A DNA stretch of 64,000 bases, from NCBI RefSeq assembly GCF_007748115.1, contig NZ_CP036289.1, positions 3,410,001 to 3,474,000 of the forward strand. Reading direction: 5' to 3'. Positions 24,521-33,972 of the stretch are shown in pieces; position 1 is the first letter of the stretch, and each line of letters begins with the position of its first letter. Source of the DNA: Bremerella volcania (GTDB lineage: Bacteria > Planctomycetota > Planctomycetia > Pirellulales > Pirellulaceae). The notes below the pieces were generated by a model. That model saw nothing but the letters and a program-made list of their open reading frames with translations, had not been told where the DNA came from and ran no database searches. The position numbers were made by a program, and so were the translations under genes.

Positions 24521-26164
24521 TCACTGCTGAGTTGCCTCGCTTAAAAACTGGCTCCTCAACTCCTCCCAACGAGATGCCATGGCTTTCAATCGCTCTGGCT
24601 CTTTGTCTGCCAAGTCGTGTTGTTCGGCACGATCAGCTGAGAGATTGTATAGGTGCCAATTCACGCTTAAATCTTCTTTACGTTTACTGCCATCGCTCTT
24701 TGTTCGTGGCCCATCCTCTGAATCGGCTGCGTATACGATCTTCCAGTTCCCCTGCCGATAGGCTCGGTTTTGGTTGTGATAAAACCAAAGCTCGTCATGC
24801 AAGACAACTTCATCCTTCAGCAAACCAGGCTTAAGACTCACGCCAGCCATCGGGGGGCCCTGCCCGCCTTCGACCCTGACGCCTGCCAGATCAAGAATGG
24901 TTGGAGCGATGTCAATAACATGCGCCATGGAGGATCGCAATTCGTTCTTAGCTTTTATACCGCTGGGCCAATGAACGATAAAAGGTGTAGAAATTCCACC
25001 TTCATGGACCCAAGTCTTATGGCGACGAAACGGTGTGTTTGCGGCGCTCGAAAAACCTGGCCCCAGGCACAGATACGTCTCAGCTGATCCCATGTCCGCT
25101 GTCGTATCATGACCGTCACCTCGCACCATGATTTCAGCACTTGCACCATTGTCGGATAGAAAGCAAATGAATGTATTCTCCATCACGTCCATACTTCGTA
25201 ATTGCTCGAGAATACGACCGATCTCGCGGTCCATCCGATCAATCATGGCTGCATGGATCGCCATTTTGGTTGCCTGGAATTGCTTTTGCTCCTCGGTAAG
25301 CTCCTCCCAAGGTAAGGGGCGATTGATCTCGCCCGTGCCAAGCAACTTGATATGTTCGGGAAATGCATAAGGAGGCCCAACCTCGGGCTCAAGTGCCGAT
25401 AACTCAGCAACATCAATCCCAAGTCCTTGCTGTCGCTCATGACGTTCCTTCCGCAATACATCCCACCCCTGCGTGTAACGGCCGCGATATCGTTCGATGT
25501 CCTCTGGCAGAGCATGCAGCGGAAAGTGGGGCGCGCGAAAGGCCACGTATTCAAAGAATGGCCGTTCGGCAAACTTCGATGCGTGTTCCTTTAAACACGC
25601 GATCGCAAAGTCCGCTGTATCAATCGTCTCGTAGTATTTGGGATCACGTGTTTTCTTTTTGGTCGTTTCAAAGAATCCAGGACCTCGTGTCGTCGGATCG
25701 GAACGGTCGAAACCATTCTTCGTTGGCTCACCGTCGACGTGCCACTTACCCGAATGGTAGGTTCGATATCCTTCGGCTTTCAGGTAATCGGCAACGGTTT
25801 TCGCCCACTCCGGTCGTTTGCCTCGGCCGCCGAAATTGCCCGGTGCTCCCGGCATTCCGTCGCGTCGAATCTGCTGCGGATAGTAGCCCGTCAAAAGTGC
25901 CGATCGTGTCGGCCAACAGCGGGCCGTGTTGTAGAAATGGGTAAAACGTAAGCCACCTTTGGCAAGTTGGTCTAGATTCGGCGTCAAGATTTCTCCACCA
26001 TAGCAACCAGCATCCGAATATCCCATGTCATCCGCAATGATCACCAGGAAGTTCGGCCGATCGTCCGCTCGCGAGCTGCGGGCAGAAGAGAATACGAGGA
26101 GAAACAGCAAAAGCAGCGTCCAGGCCTTTACAGTCCTAAGTGTGACAGGCATTGTCAAGTTCAT
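24521..26164 (-). CDS. Sulfatase (arylsulfatase family), exported
   Basis: Hydrolyses sulfate esters, probably on polysaccharides, using a formylglycine made from cysteine. The protein has 547 residues. Signal peptide to about residue 33, metal-binding Asp45/Asp46 (IIADDMGYSD), the formylglycine site Cys83 in CWPTRSALLTG, then the distal metal/active site FICFLSDNGASAE and HKTWVHEGGISTPF. Start supported by GAGGAG seven bases upstream. It reads like the arylsulfatase A/B branch. The maturing enzyme is not in this window. Confidence 0.93.
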   Translation of the reverse strand: MNLTMPVTLRTVKAWTLLLLFLLVFSSARSSRADDRPNFLVIIADDMGYSDAGCYGGEILTPNLDQLAKGGLRFTHFYNTARCWPTRSALLTGYYPQQIRRDGMPGAPGNFGGRGKRPEWAKTVADYLKAEGYRTYHSGKWHVDGEPTKNGFDRSDPTTRGPGFFETTKKKTRDPKYYETIDTADFAIACLKEHASKFAERPFFEYVAFRAPHFPLHALPEDIERYRGRYTQGWDVLRKERHERQQGLGIDVAELSALEPEVGPPYAFPEHIKLLGTGEINRPLPWEELTEEQKQFQATKMAIHAAMIDRMDREIGRILEQLRSMDVMENTFICFLSDNGASAEIMVRGDGHDTTADMGSAETYLCLGPGFSSAANTPFRRHKTWVHEGGISTPFIVHWPSGIKAKNELRSSMAHVIDIAPTILDLAGVRVEGGQGPPMAGVSLKPGLLKDEVVLHDELWFYHNQNRAYRQGNWKIVYAADSEDGPRTKSDGSKRKEDLSVNWHLYNLSADRAEQHDLADKEPERLKAMASRWEELRSQFLSEATQQ

Positions 26165-26307
26165 CGAAATCTCCTCTTATCAGTTTGACGCCGTGTTCAT
26201 AATAGATACCGATCAGCCCTGTTGTGGAGTCTTGCGATGTGAAAGGACTCATTCGGATGGGTCTAGAACTATCCGATTCAAGCGATCATTTTACCCTAAA
26301 AATCAAC

Positions 26308-27651
26308 TCAAGGCTTCGCACTCCAACTTCGGACAAGCGACGCATCAGCCACTTTCCATAATCTCACTTCACCATCAAACGACCCGCTCGCCACTAATTC
26401 ATTTGCGGGATCGTTCTGCCCAGGCTGGAAAGTTACCGACAACACCCAGTCGCTGTGTCCTTTGAATTCTTTGGCGACCTTATTGCTCTTTAAGTCGACA
26501 CACTGGACACGGGCATCGACACACGGAATCAGAACATTATCCCCCTGACGAACGATCTTGCTGCCATCGCTGCCCAGCCCTACCTCGGCAACCTTCTTGT
26601 TATCGGCAATATTCCAGCGGTGCAATTTGCTGTCATCCCCGATCGAGACAACTTGCTTGTTTTCAGGAAGGATGCTCACGCCACGAACGATGTCTCCGTG
26701 TCCCAGATAGCTGGAAATCAATTCGCCGGAGGTGCCATCGTACACCTTGGCAGATTTATCGCGACTGCTGGACGCAAGCAACTTGCCATCGTCGCTCCAG
26801 GCCACCGAGGTGACCCAATCCGCGTGACTGGCGATTGTGCGGACATCTTTCAATGTCTGCATATCAACGATACGAATCGAACTATCCGCCGAAGCGACGG
26901 CAAGTTCCGAAGTGCCGGGACGAAAGGCAATGTCCAACACGACATCGCTGGTTCTCGCGGTGACTCCTTTGACTTCGCCTGTCGCGAAATCAATAAGTCG
27001 CACCTCACCACTCTTTCCAGGTTCGCCGCATCCGACTCCCAACGTCTTTCCATCAGCAGAAAAGCTCATCGCAAACACACGTTGGCCAACGTTCGGAACT
27101 CGACGGACAAGCGCACCGTTCTCGACATTCCAAACGTTCAGTTCATGGTATCCGCCTGAGATCACCGTTCTCCCATCTGGCGAAAACGCCACCGCCGTAA
27201 TCGGCACCGGGTGTCCGTAATGCTTTGGTGGGCTCGCATACGTTGGAGGAGGGATCACAAGAGCCAGTGTCTGGGCGGGATTTTCGCCATCGAACTTCGC
27301 CCCTTCGGCAATCCACTTTTGGAACTTAGCGATCTGATCGGCGGAAAGTGGCTCGCTTTCGGCTGGCATCCGTTCTGATTCGTCATCGCACGAAATTCGG
27401 CGTACCAGCTCACTTGGATCGTTGGCATTCGCGCCAATCGGGGACTCGCCTGAGTCTCCTGCCTTGAATAACTCTTTGTAACTGTCGACGCGATATCCTC
27501 CTTCCGCCTTCTTCGCTCCATGACATGCAAGGCAGCTATCCTGAAGTATGGGAGCAATATCGGTACGGAAACTAACCGGCGCATCGGCACCATAGACCAT
27601 CCCAGTTAGACTGCCCAGGACAAGAATCGACAGGTAAGCGTGATAACTCAT
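26308..27651 (-). CDS. c-type cytochrome with WD40 propeller, exported
   Basis: The protein has 447 residues. Signal peptide MSYHAYLSILVLGSLTGMVYG, then a PSCyt1-like heme domain with CLACH at 40-44 and MPAESEPLSADQI, then a WD40 beta-propeller of about seven blades (~145-445: AVAFSPDGRTVISGG, SVAWSDDGKLLASSSRDKSAKVYD, LVASGSFDGEVRLWK). The propeller probably binds a partner protein or polymer. It lies 58 bp downstream of the giant DUF1549/1553 gene, so it is likely co-transcribed and part of one periplasmic assembly. Confidence 0.87.
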   Translation of the reverse strand: MSYHAYLSILVLGSLTGMVYGADAPVSFRTDIAPILQDSCLACHGAKKAEGGYRVDSYKELFKAGDSGESPIGANANDPSELVRRISCDDESERMPAESEPLSADQIAKFQKWIAEGAKFDGENPAQTLALVIPPPTYASPPKHYGHPVPITAVAFSPDGRTVISGGYHELNVWNVENGALVRRVPNVGQRVFAMSFSADGKTLGVGCGEPGKSGEVRLIDFATGEVKGVTARTSDVVLDIAFRPGTSELAVASADSSIRIVDMQTLKDVRTIASHADWVTSVAWSDDGKLLASSSRDKSAKVYDGTSGELISSYLGHGDIVRGVSILPENKQVVSIGDDSKLHRWNIADNKKVAEVGLGSDGSKIVRQGDNVLIPCVDARVQCVDLKSNKVAKEFKGHSDWVLSVTFQPGQNDPANELVASGSFDGEVRLWKVADASLVRSWSAKP

Positions 27652-27709
27652 GGATTGTTCTCGGAGTCTTGCTTGTCGTTGTAAACACCGTCAATACAGA
27701 CAACGTTGC

Positions 27710-30700
27710 TCAATGCTGAAACAAAAACTCATCCGTGTTGAACAGTGCCCAACAAACATCCTCGATACCCGATACGGGATCGGTCGCCTTCGAGCAGTGA
27801 TCCAGCGCCGCTTTTAGTTCCACTTCGGATGGCAAACGACATAAGGCGGCGAGGTAAAGCTCTTTGATGGTCTCTTCGGTACTCTTACCTTCGGTAAGGC
27901 TTGTTCGGAAGCGATTATTCTTGTCTCGCAGCTTCTCATGGATCAGCGATCCGTTGAACAGTTCAATTGCCATACCAAGATTGGAATCACTGGAACGTTC
28001 GCACGCGCAAACGGTGCTGCGCTCCGGTTGCCCAAACACCTTCAGGAAATCGACTTTCGCGACATCCGGTGCCGGCATCTGGGTCGCCAACGTTCCTGTC
28101 GGCAAACTGCCCAGTTTCTGGTTCAGATTCAACGTATGATTGATCGCGTCAAGCAACTGTTCGGCTCCCAACATACGTGGTTCCTGGTGCGAGAAATAGG
28201 TTGTATCTTCGCGATTCATCTCGTTGGTCGCGTGGCTCGCTTGATAGGTCCGACTGTTCAAGATTGCTCGCAACAAATGCTTTCGATCGAATCCGCTGTC
28301 AACGAAATCTTTTTCCAATGCATCCAGCAACGGGCCATTCGCAGGAGGATTCGAGTCACGAAAGTCGTCGATTGGTTCGACAATCCCTCGAGCAAATAGG
28401 TGGCTCCAAATTCTATTGGCTTCGATTCGAGCGAAATAAGGGTTTTCAGCGTTGACGAGCCACTCGGCAAAAGCGATCCGCTGATCAGAATCGGACGCGC
28501 GTTCGATAGTGCCAACTTGTGGTAGCCATGGAGCCATCACCTCTCCAGTCCGCGGCTGCGTGACCTCGCCTGAGAGTGATGTGTAGATGAACATCTCTCC
28601 GGGGCGATCGGTATTACGGTGCTGCACTCGATTGAAGAACGCTCCTAGGCCATAGTAATTGTCTTGCGTCCACCGCTCGAAGGGATGATTGTGACACTTG
28701 GCACACTGCAAGCGCGCCCCGAGAAACACCTGCGAGATCGTTTCGACACATTGGTTCATGTCGGCAGCCGTACGATAGAAGTTCGCCGGTGGGTTCGCCA
28801 AGGTGCTACCGGATCCGGTCAGAAGTGCCGTGGCAAATTCGTCGTAAGGCATGTTCGTGCGGAGCGTGTCTTCGACCCAGCGATGATACTTATACACGCC
28901 GTCATCTCCGACCTCTTTACTAGTCATTTTCAGAAGATCACCCCACTTGAGCGCCCAGAACTTGGCGTACTCGTCCCGATCCAGAAGTGCATCGATCAGC
29001 TTCGATCGCTTATCAAGGGAAGCATCCGACAAGAACGTTGAGGTCTCCTCAACCGTGGGCAACACGCCAATTAGGTCCAGGTGAACTCTTCGAATGAACT
29101 CTGCATCGGTACAGGTTTCCGCTGGGAGGTACTGGAGCTGCCTCAGTTTCTCGTTAACCAGTTGATCAATGTAATTGGCAGGCGACGGCGCCGCCCATTG
29201 AAAACCTGGCTGGTTTTCGACGAACATCAATGGGACCGATTCAATGTATTCCAACAATCGCACGAGAACCACCGCTTCGCCGCGGGCATGCGGCGTGACG
29301 AGTCCATTCGCATTGACCGTCGCAACCGTAGTATTCGACGACTCGTACGCCGCAAGATGGGTAACATCGCGCGAGTCGCCATCGGCGAAGTGTGCCGTTA
29401 CTGCCAACTGCTGACTACCGTCGGCGACCCAACGAACTTGCTTTCCACTCGGAGTGACTTCGAGCCTGGTCACCCTGGGAGTGTCAGCCGGATCCGAGTG
29501 CGCGCCGCCGGCGATCCAGTCTCGCAGGATGGCATAAGCTTCGTCTCCTTTATGCAATTGCTTGCCACCGCCGTGAGCCACACTCATCAGCGGCTTAAGC
29601 AACAAAAGGCTCTTCTCAGGTTCGATCAGGTTAACGCGGCGGCCGAAATCCTCGTGAATCAAGGTGAGTTGATCCAGCTTCAGATCAAACGCTCTCAGGG
29701 ATAATCGAAATCCTCCTTTACCGCTGGGAGATCCATGACAGGCACCTGAGTTGCATCCCTGCTTTGACAGGGCCACCAGCACCTCGGACTCGAATTGGAC
29801 CGGGCGACGCGTCGACGTCTGCGACACCTTCACCGGAATCACTTGATGCGCAGTCCCAACTTCGATGTTGATCTCTGCTTGGCCGTCTGCCAGCGGATAA
29901 ACGACCCCGTTACGCACCTCAGCGATTTCTGGGCGGGACGAAGTAATCCGAGCATGCCGCGACCAATCACGCGACTTACCGGTTTCGTTACTACCGATGA
30001 CCACGATTTGTTGGCGGCCCATGGAGTCGTTCAGCTCGATTGCGGTGGGATAGATAGCCAACTGTTTCGGGCTTTCGATCACCAATGGCATTTCGTGGGT
30101 TGAATCCACGGAGAAATCCTGCCCCTGAAACTTGCTAGCAGCTTGAATCGTTAGCTTCTGGGGGACGTCGAGAGATACGTCACTACCAATCTTTAGTTCA
30201 AAGTCCGTCGTGGATTGATCGGCTGAAATTACGATCGATTCAGGGCCAGTGATACCTGGCGGAAGATTGGCAAATGTCAGGGTTACAGGCTGATGTTCGC
30301 CTCCTTCACGAATTAAGCTGGCACGAACATGCACGGAACCGCCTCGCACGATCGGCTCGTTAAACGACAGTTGTACCTTAAGAGGATCCATCCATTGGAT
30401 CGGTACATTGATTGTTTCCAAACGTCCGACCCCTTTGAACTCTCCATAGGCCTGAAGTACAAGATGATCGGGCTCGCCGGTCGCCCTTTCGTTTCGCGTG
30501 AACGTCAGCTTGTAGGCGTCTTTGTCGGCCTTAGCCTGAGCACCCCAGCCGGCCGGTAACGTCTCGGCAAGGACTTCGACGCCTGACTTGAATTCGCCTT
30601 GCAGTCGTTTGAGGTTCATTTGGGCGGTATGGGAACGAAGCGGGCGGGCAAACGAAATTGGTCCCGCCGCTTCCATTGCGAACGGGGAATCTGTATTCAC

Positions 30701-32323
30701 GCTCGCCGATAGAATCAAAGCTCCGTCCAATTGAGAATTGGGCGTCAATACGAAGGGTTCTTTTGCTCGGTGAATCGAGTGGCTATTGACGATGCACGAG
30801 TTGGCAGGATTCCCCGAGGCCGTGGCGACAAGTTTCACCGATTCCAACTGATCGAGCTTCCAGTTTTCGCTAGCCACGAGGTATACCCGTGACGAATTCG
30901 CTTTGGCTGGTATTCGTGAGTTCACCAATCGGATGCCACAATCGGGTTTCGTCAGCGCCAGGTCGATTTCGCCGTCAAAGCCAAAGCGAATTACGTCGAG
31001 ATCAATCGCACAGGCGCCGTTGTTTAGCTCGATCGCGAATTGTTCTCGTGTCTTAGCGTCTCCTTTAATCGACACCGAGAAGGTTCCCGCCGGTACCAGT
31101 TCGACCCAATAGCTGAACTCTTCTCCGCCCCGCTTTAACAGGTCAGAAACTTCCAGTCGATATTCGCCATCGTCAGGAAATGTCGCGTCCATGCTCCATT
31201 CGTCCGTATCAGACACTTTCGTTTCAGTGATCTTGCCGCCCGACGCGTTGAGCAATTGCATCTGAAGCAAAGTAGGGCTATTGAGGCTTCGCGTTTTCGA
31301 CCTGAAACGGACCAATTGCCCCTTAACTCCCTGGATGGGATAGACGTCGACTTCTTTGGGTTCATTCAGGCGACCACTAATACCGATAGGCGGTGAGGAG
31401 ACTGGAATCGACGAAGACTCGGTGACTTGGGGGTATTTACTGGTAAGCAGCGGAACCCACGTGGCCGATTTTCCTTCCATCGTCTGAGCCTGAAGGTTGA
31501 CCATCGCGGGTGCATCGGACGGAATCTGAATTTCACGACCCGGTACTTGCCCGGCGTCTGGCCCTAGAAAAGAGACTTCAGCCTTGTGATCCGTTTGCAC
31601 GGCAAGTGGAAAGCTTTGATTGACTGTGGGAAAATCGCCTACCCGCAGTTGGTATGGCGCACCACCAGCCGCATTGCGATTGTCGTGGACTTCGATCCAG
31701 TAATTGCCTTCCTGGGGAAACACGTAGTGGAAGCGAATATCAGGACCAATCTCAGAATCGTCTGCCTGGATAAGGGTCTTTCCTGTTTCGTCAATGACGC
31801 GGCATACTGGATCCATCGCCGAGTGTAAGATCTGCGTATGCACCTCAAATGAAACGCGTTGCCCAGCTTGGACGTGTAACCGATAGAAGTCGCTCAACGA
31901 CGGATCGCACGTTCCCTCGACCGAAGCCAGCGCAGGAATCTCCTGTGCCGACTCGCGGGAATGATTATTTCCGTTATCCGCTACGGCTTCCATCCCATCC
32001 ACCAGAAGCGTACGAACCTGAGCTGTCCCGTTCTTTCCCGCTATCCAAAGATGTACCGGTCCAAGAGGGTGATCCGCCGGTACATGAACCGATACGACTG
32101 CTTGGGTCGGCTCGATCTTCTCAACTTTCCAGGTGATGTCGGGCGTACTCAGCGCCAACCGCAGCGTGTCGGAAAGGTCTTTCCCATGGATGACCACGTT
32201 GGTGGATTGTCCTGGCCTACAGGTACGCGGATGGATCGCTTCGAACGTTTCGGCACAAGCGGACAACTGCCACGTGGCTATCACAATGCCCAGTAAGACA
32301 GTTGAAATCGTTCTCATTCGCAT
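27710..32323 (-). CDS. Giant DUF1549/DUF1553 cytochrome with Ig-like and pre-peptidase-like domains
   Basis: The protein has 1537 residues. After a signal peptide (MRMRTISTVLLGIVIATWQLSA) come ~800 residues of repeated beta-sandwich modules, including pre-peptidase C-terminal-like segments (YWIEVHDNRNAAGGAPYQLRVGD, YRLEVSDLL) and IPT/Ig-like parts. A heme site of the CX4CH type, CNSGACH, lies at 857-863, a Big2-like module (TVATVNANGLVTPHARGEAVV) after it, then DUF1549 with CAKCH at about 1207-1211, and DUF1553 ending CWALFNTDEFLFQH. Much larger than the usual 800-1100 residues. The N-terminal half suggests binding to a large external substrate; function is inferred. Confidence 0.87.
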   Translation of the reverse strand: MRMRTISTVLLGIVIATWQLSACAETFEAIHPRTCRPGQSTNVVIHGKDLSDTLRLALSTPDITWKVEKIEPTQAVVSVHVPADHPLGPVHLWIAGKNGTAQVRTLLVDGMEAVADNGNNHSRESAQEIPALASVEGTCDPSLSDFYRLHVQAGQRVSFEVHTQILHSAMDPVCRVIDETGKTLIQADDSEIGPDIRFHYVFPQEGNYWIEVHDNRNAAGGAPYQLRVGDFPTVNQSFPLAVQTDHKAEVSFLGPDAGQVPGREIQIPSDAPAMVNLQAQTMEGKSATWVPLLTSKYPQVTESSSIPVSSPPIGISGRLNEPKEVDVYPIQGVKGQLVRFRSKTRSLNSPTLLQMQLLNASGGKITETKVSDTDEWSMDATFPDDGEYRLEVSDLLKRGGEEFSYWVELVPAGTFSVSIKGDAKTREQFAIELNNGACAIDLDVIRFGFDGEIDLALTKPDCGIRLVNSRIPAKANSSRVYLVASENWKLDQLESVKLVATASGNPANSCIVNSHSIHRAKEPFVLTPNSQLDGALILSASVNTDSPFAMEAAGPISFARPLRSHTAQMNLKRLQGEFKSGVEVLAETLPAGWGAQAKADKDAYKLTFTRNERATGEPDHLVLQAYGEFKGVGRLETINVPIQWMDPLKVQLSFNEPIVRGGSVHVRASLIREGGEHQPVTLTFANLPPGITGPESIVISADQSTTDFELKIGSDVSLDVPQKLTIQAASKFQGQDFSVDSTHEMPLVIESPKQLAIYPTAIELNDSMGRQQIVVIGSNETGKSRDWSRHARITSSRPEIAEVRNGVVYPLADGQAEINIEVGTAHQVIPVKVSQTSTRRPVQFESEVLVALSKQGCNSGACHGSPSGKGGFRLSLRAFDLKLDQLTLIHEDFGRRVNLIEPEKSLLLLKPLMSVAHGGGKQLHKGDEAYAILRDWIAGGAHSDPADTPRVTRLEVTPSGKQVRWVADGSQQLAVTAHFADGDSRDVTHLAAYESSNTTVATVNANGLVTPHARGEAVVLVRLLEYIESVPLMFVENQPGFQWAAPSPANYIDQLVNEKLRQLQYLPAETCTDAEFIRRVHLDLIGVLPTVEETSTFLSDASLDKRSKLIDALLDRDEYAKFWALKWGDLLKMTSKEVGDDGVYKYHRWVEDTLRTNMPYDEFATALLTGSGSTLANPPANFYRTAADMNQCVETISQVFLGARLQCAKCHNHPFERWTQDNYYGLGAFFNRVQHRNTDRPGEMFIYTSLSGEVTQPRTGEVMAPWLPQVGTIERASDSDQRIAFAEWLVNAENPYFARIEANRIWSHLFARGIVEPIDDFRDSNPPANGPLLDALEKDFVDSGFDRKHLLRAILNSRTYQASHATNEMNREDTTYFSHQEPRMLGAEQLLDAINHTLNLNQKLGSLPTGTLATQMPAPDVAKVDFLKVFGQPERSTVCACERSSDSNLGMAIELFNGSLIHEKLRDKNNRFRTSLTEGKSTEETIKELYLAALCRLPSEVELKAALDHCSKATDPVSGIEDVCWALFNTDEFLFQH

Positions 32324-32398
32324 AATAGTGACATTGGCGGTGGAGGGAGGAAAAGTTGGAAGGCGGGTGTTTAAATATTGTCCGAATGAGGGAGCGGT

Positions 32399-33757
32399 CT
32401 ATCCGACGAGCAAATCCTGCAAGATTCTGCCGGAACAAACATGATGAGGCCGGTTCTCACGATCCAGTAACGATTGCGTTGTGGAAACACCCATTGCATG
32501 CAGGATGGTTGTCGCGAAATCTTGAGGGGTGACGGGATCGGAAACGGGATAGGCAGCGTGTTTATCGCTGGCACCATAAACAATCCCCGGCTTGATTCCG
32601 CCGCCAGCCAATAGGCCGTTGTAGCAGAATGGCCAATGCTCTCGCCCGGCATTGTTCTGACTGATTTGGGGCTTACGACCAAACTCTCCGACCCAAGCCA
32701 CGAGAGTTTCGTCCAACATGCCGCGTTCTTCCAGGTCTTGCAATAACGCCGCAAGCGCCATGTCAGCCGGAGGAATTAAATCGTTCTTCAAACGATTGAA
32801 ATTGTTCCCATGCGTATCCCAAAAGTTCTTGCCATCGTTATGCCAATTGACTGAAACCAACGGCACACCATGTTCCACCAAACGGCGTGCCATCAAAACA
32901 CACTGGCCGTGTATGTTCCGGCCGTAACGCTCCCGTGTCTCGGGAGTTTCCTGGGAAAGATCAAATGCACTGCGAACCTTGGCGGAACCGATCATTTCGA
33001 GTGCTCGTGTCTGGTGACTTTCAAAGGATGAAGCCGCCAACGACTTATGAATTCCAACACGCTGTGCATCCATCATCTTCATCAATTCGACCCGAGATTG
33101 TAGACGCCCCAGTTCAATATCCGCAGGCAAACCGAGTCCTTGTGGACGCCAGTTCGGATCGTTCAGGTCTCCGCCAAGAAGCATTCCATCGTATGCCGAC
33201 CCAAGCCACCCGCCATGCTGCCCAGGTGCCTCGCCACCGGGCGCCGCCGGGTGAAGCGCTTTCCAAGGCATGGCCACGAAGGATGGCAGACCGTTGTCGT
33301 TGGGTCGCAATTTCGATATCAGCGAGCCGAGGTGAGGTGAATCCTTGGAACTTGGCGGATCGGCATCGCTCTTGACAACTGGTGCCAATTGCCCAGTAAG
33401 GGTAGCGTGCCCGCTGGATAAGTGCGCAGGATCATCGTGCGTAAGCGAACGGACGATTGCCAGTTTGTCCGTCCACTGTGCCACCCGGCCAAAGTGCTCG
33501 CAGATCTGGGTTCCTGGCACCTTCGTCGCAATTGGTTTGAAATCGCCACGCACTTCGGCCGGTGCATCCGGCTTCAAGTCGAATGTCTCGAGTTGGCTGG
33601 GGCCGCCCCACATGAACAAGAAGATGCATGCCTTGGCGCGTTTTCGCGGCAAGCTTTGATGATGTTCCGCCGCAGCAAGATGGGCCTGTAAATCTCCCCA
33701 GCCAAGTCCCAAGGCACCCAGCGCGCCGGCTTGAAGTATCTGTCGACGATTAATCAT
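32399..33757 (-). CDS. DUF1501 family Tat-exported protein (first of an adjacent pair)
   Basis: The ATG at 33757 gives MINRRQILQAGALGALGLG, a twin-arginine signal; the longer frame to 33814 adds residues without signal character. The protein has about 452 residues. Core motifs: CIFLFMWGGPSQLETFDLKP, RRLVEHGVPLVSVNWHNDG, LVAWVGEFGRKP and CYNGLLAGGGIKPG. It lies 75 bp upstream of the giant cytochrome gene and 215 bp downstream of a paralogue, all on one strand. Confidence 0.88.
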   Translation of the reverse strand: MINRRQILQAGALGALGLGWGDLQAHLAAAEHHQSLPRKRAKACIFLFMWGGPSQLETFDLKPDAPAEVRGDFKPIATKVPGTQICEHFGRVAQWTDKLAIVRSLTHDDPAHLSSGHATLTGQLAPVVKSDADPPSSKDSPHLGSLISKLRPNDNGLPSFVAMPWKALHPAAPGGEAPGQHGGWLGSAYDGMLLGGDLNDPNWRPQGLGLPADIELGRLQSRVELMKMMDAQRVGIHKSLAASSFESHQTRALEMIGSAKVRSAFDLSQETPETRERYGRNIHGQCVLMARRLVEHGVPLVSVNWHNDGKNFWDTHGNNFNRLKNDLIPPADMALAALLQDLEERGMLDETLVAWVGEFGRKPQISQNNAGREHWPFCYNGLLAGGGIKPGIVYGASDKHAAYPVSDPVTPQDFATTILHAMGVSTTQSLLDRENRPHHVCSGRILQDLLVG

Positions 33758-33972
33758 CGAAGCGGTTTGGAATTCGTGACATCCACTGGATCGATTTGTT
33801 TTGCGCCGGGACATTCTATTTTGGTTTTTTGAGAGAGTTCAATTGGCAAAAAGGGAGAGCCAAGCGATTCGAGCGCAGATTGATAAGGCCCGAAGCAATG
33901 GCCTGCGACAAATCGGGGCATGTGATCCGTCTTGTTGCCACTCATTCGATGGAAGAGAGCCCAGTCGAGTCG

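Noticed and set aside
28664-29704. Long frames on + inside the giant cytochrome gene
   Set aside because: Antisense shadows of a well-supported gene with clear domains.
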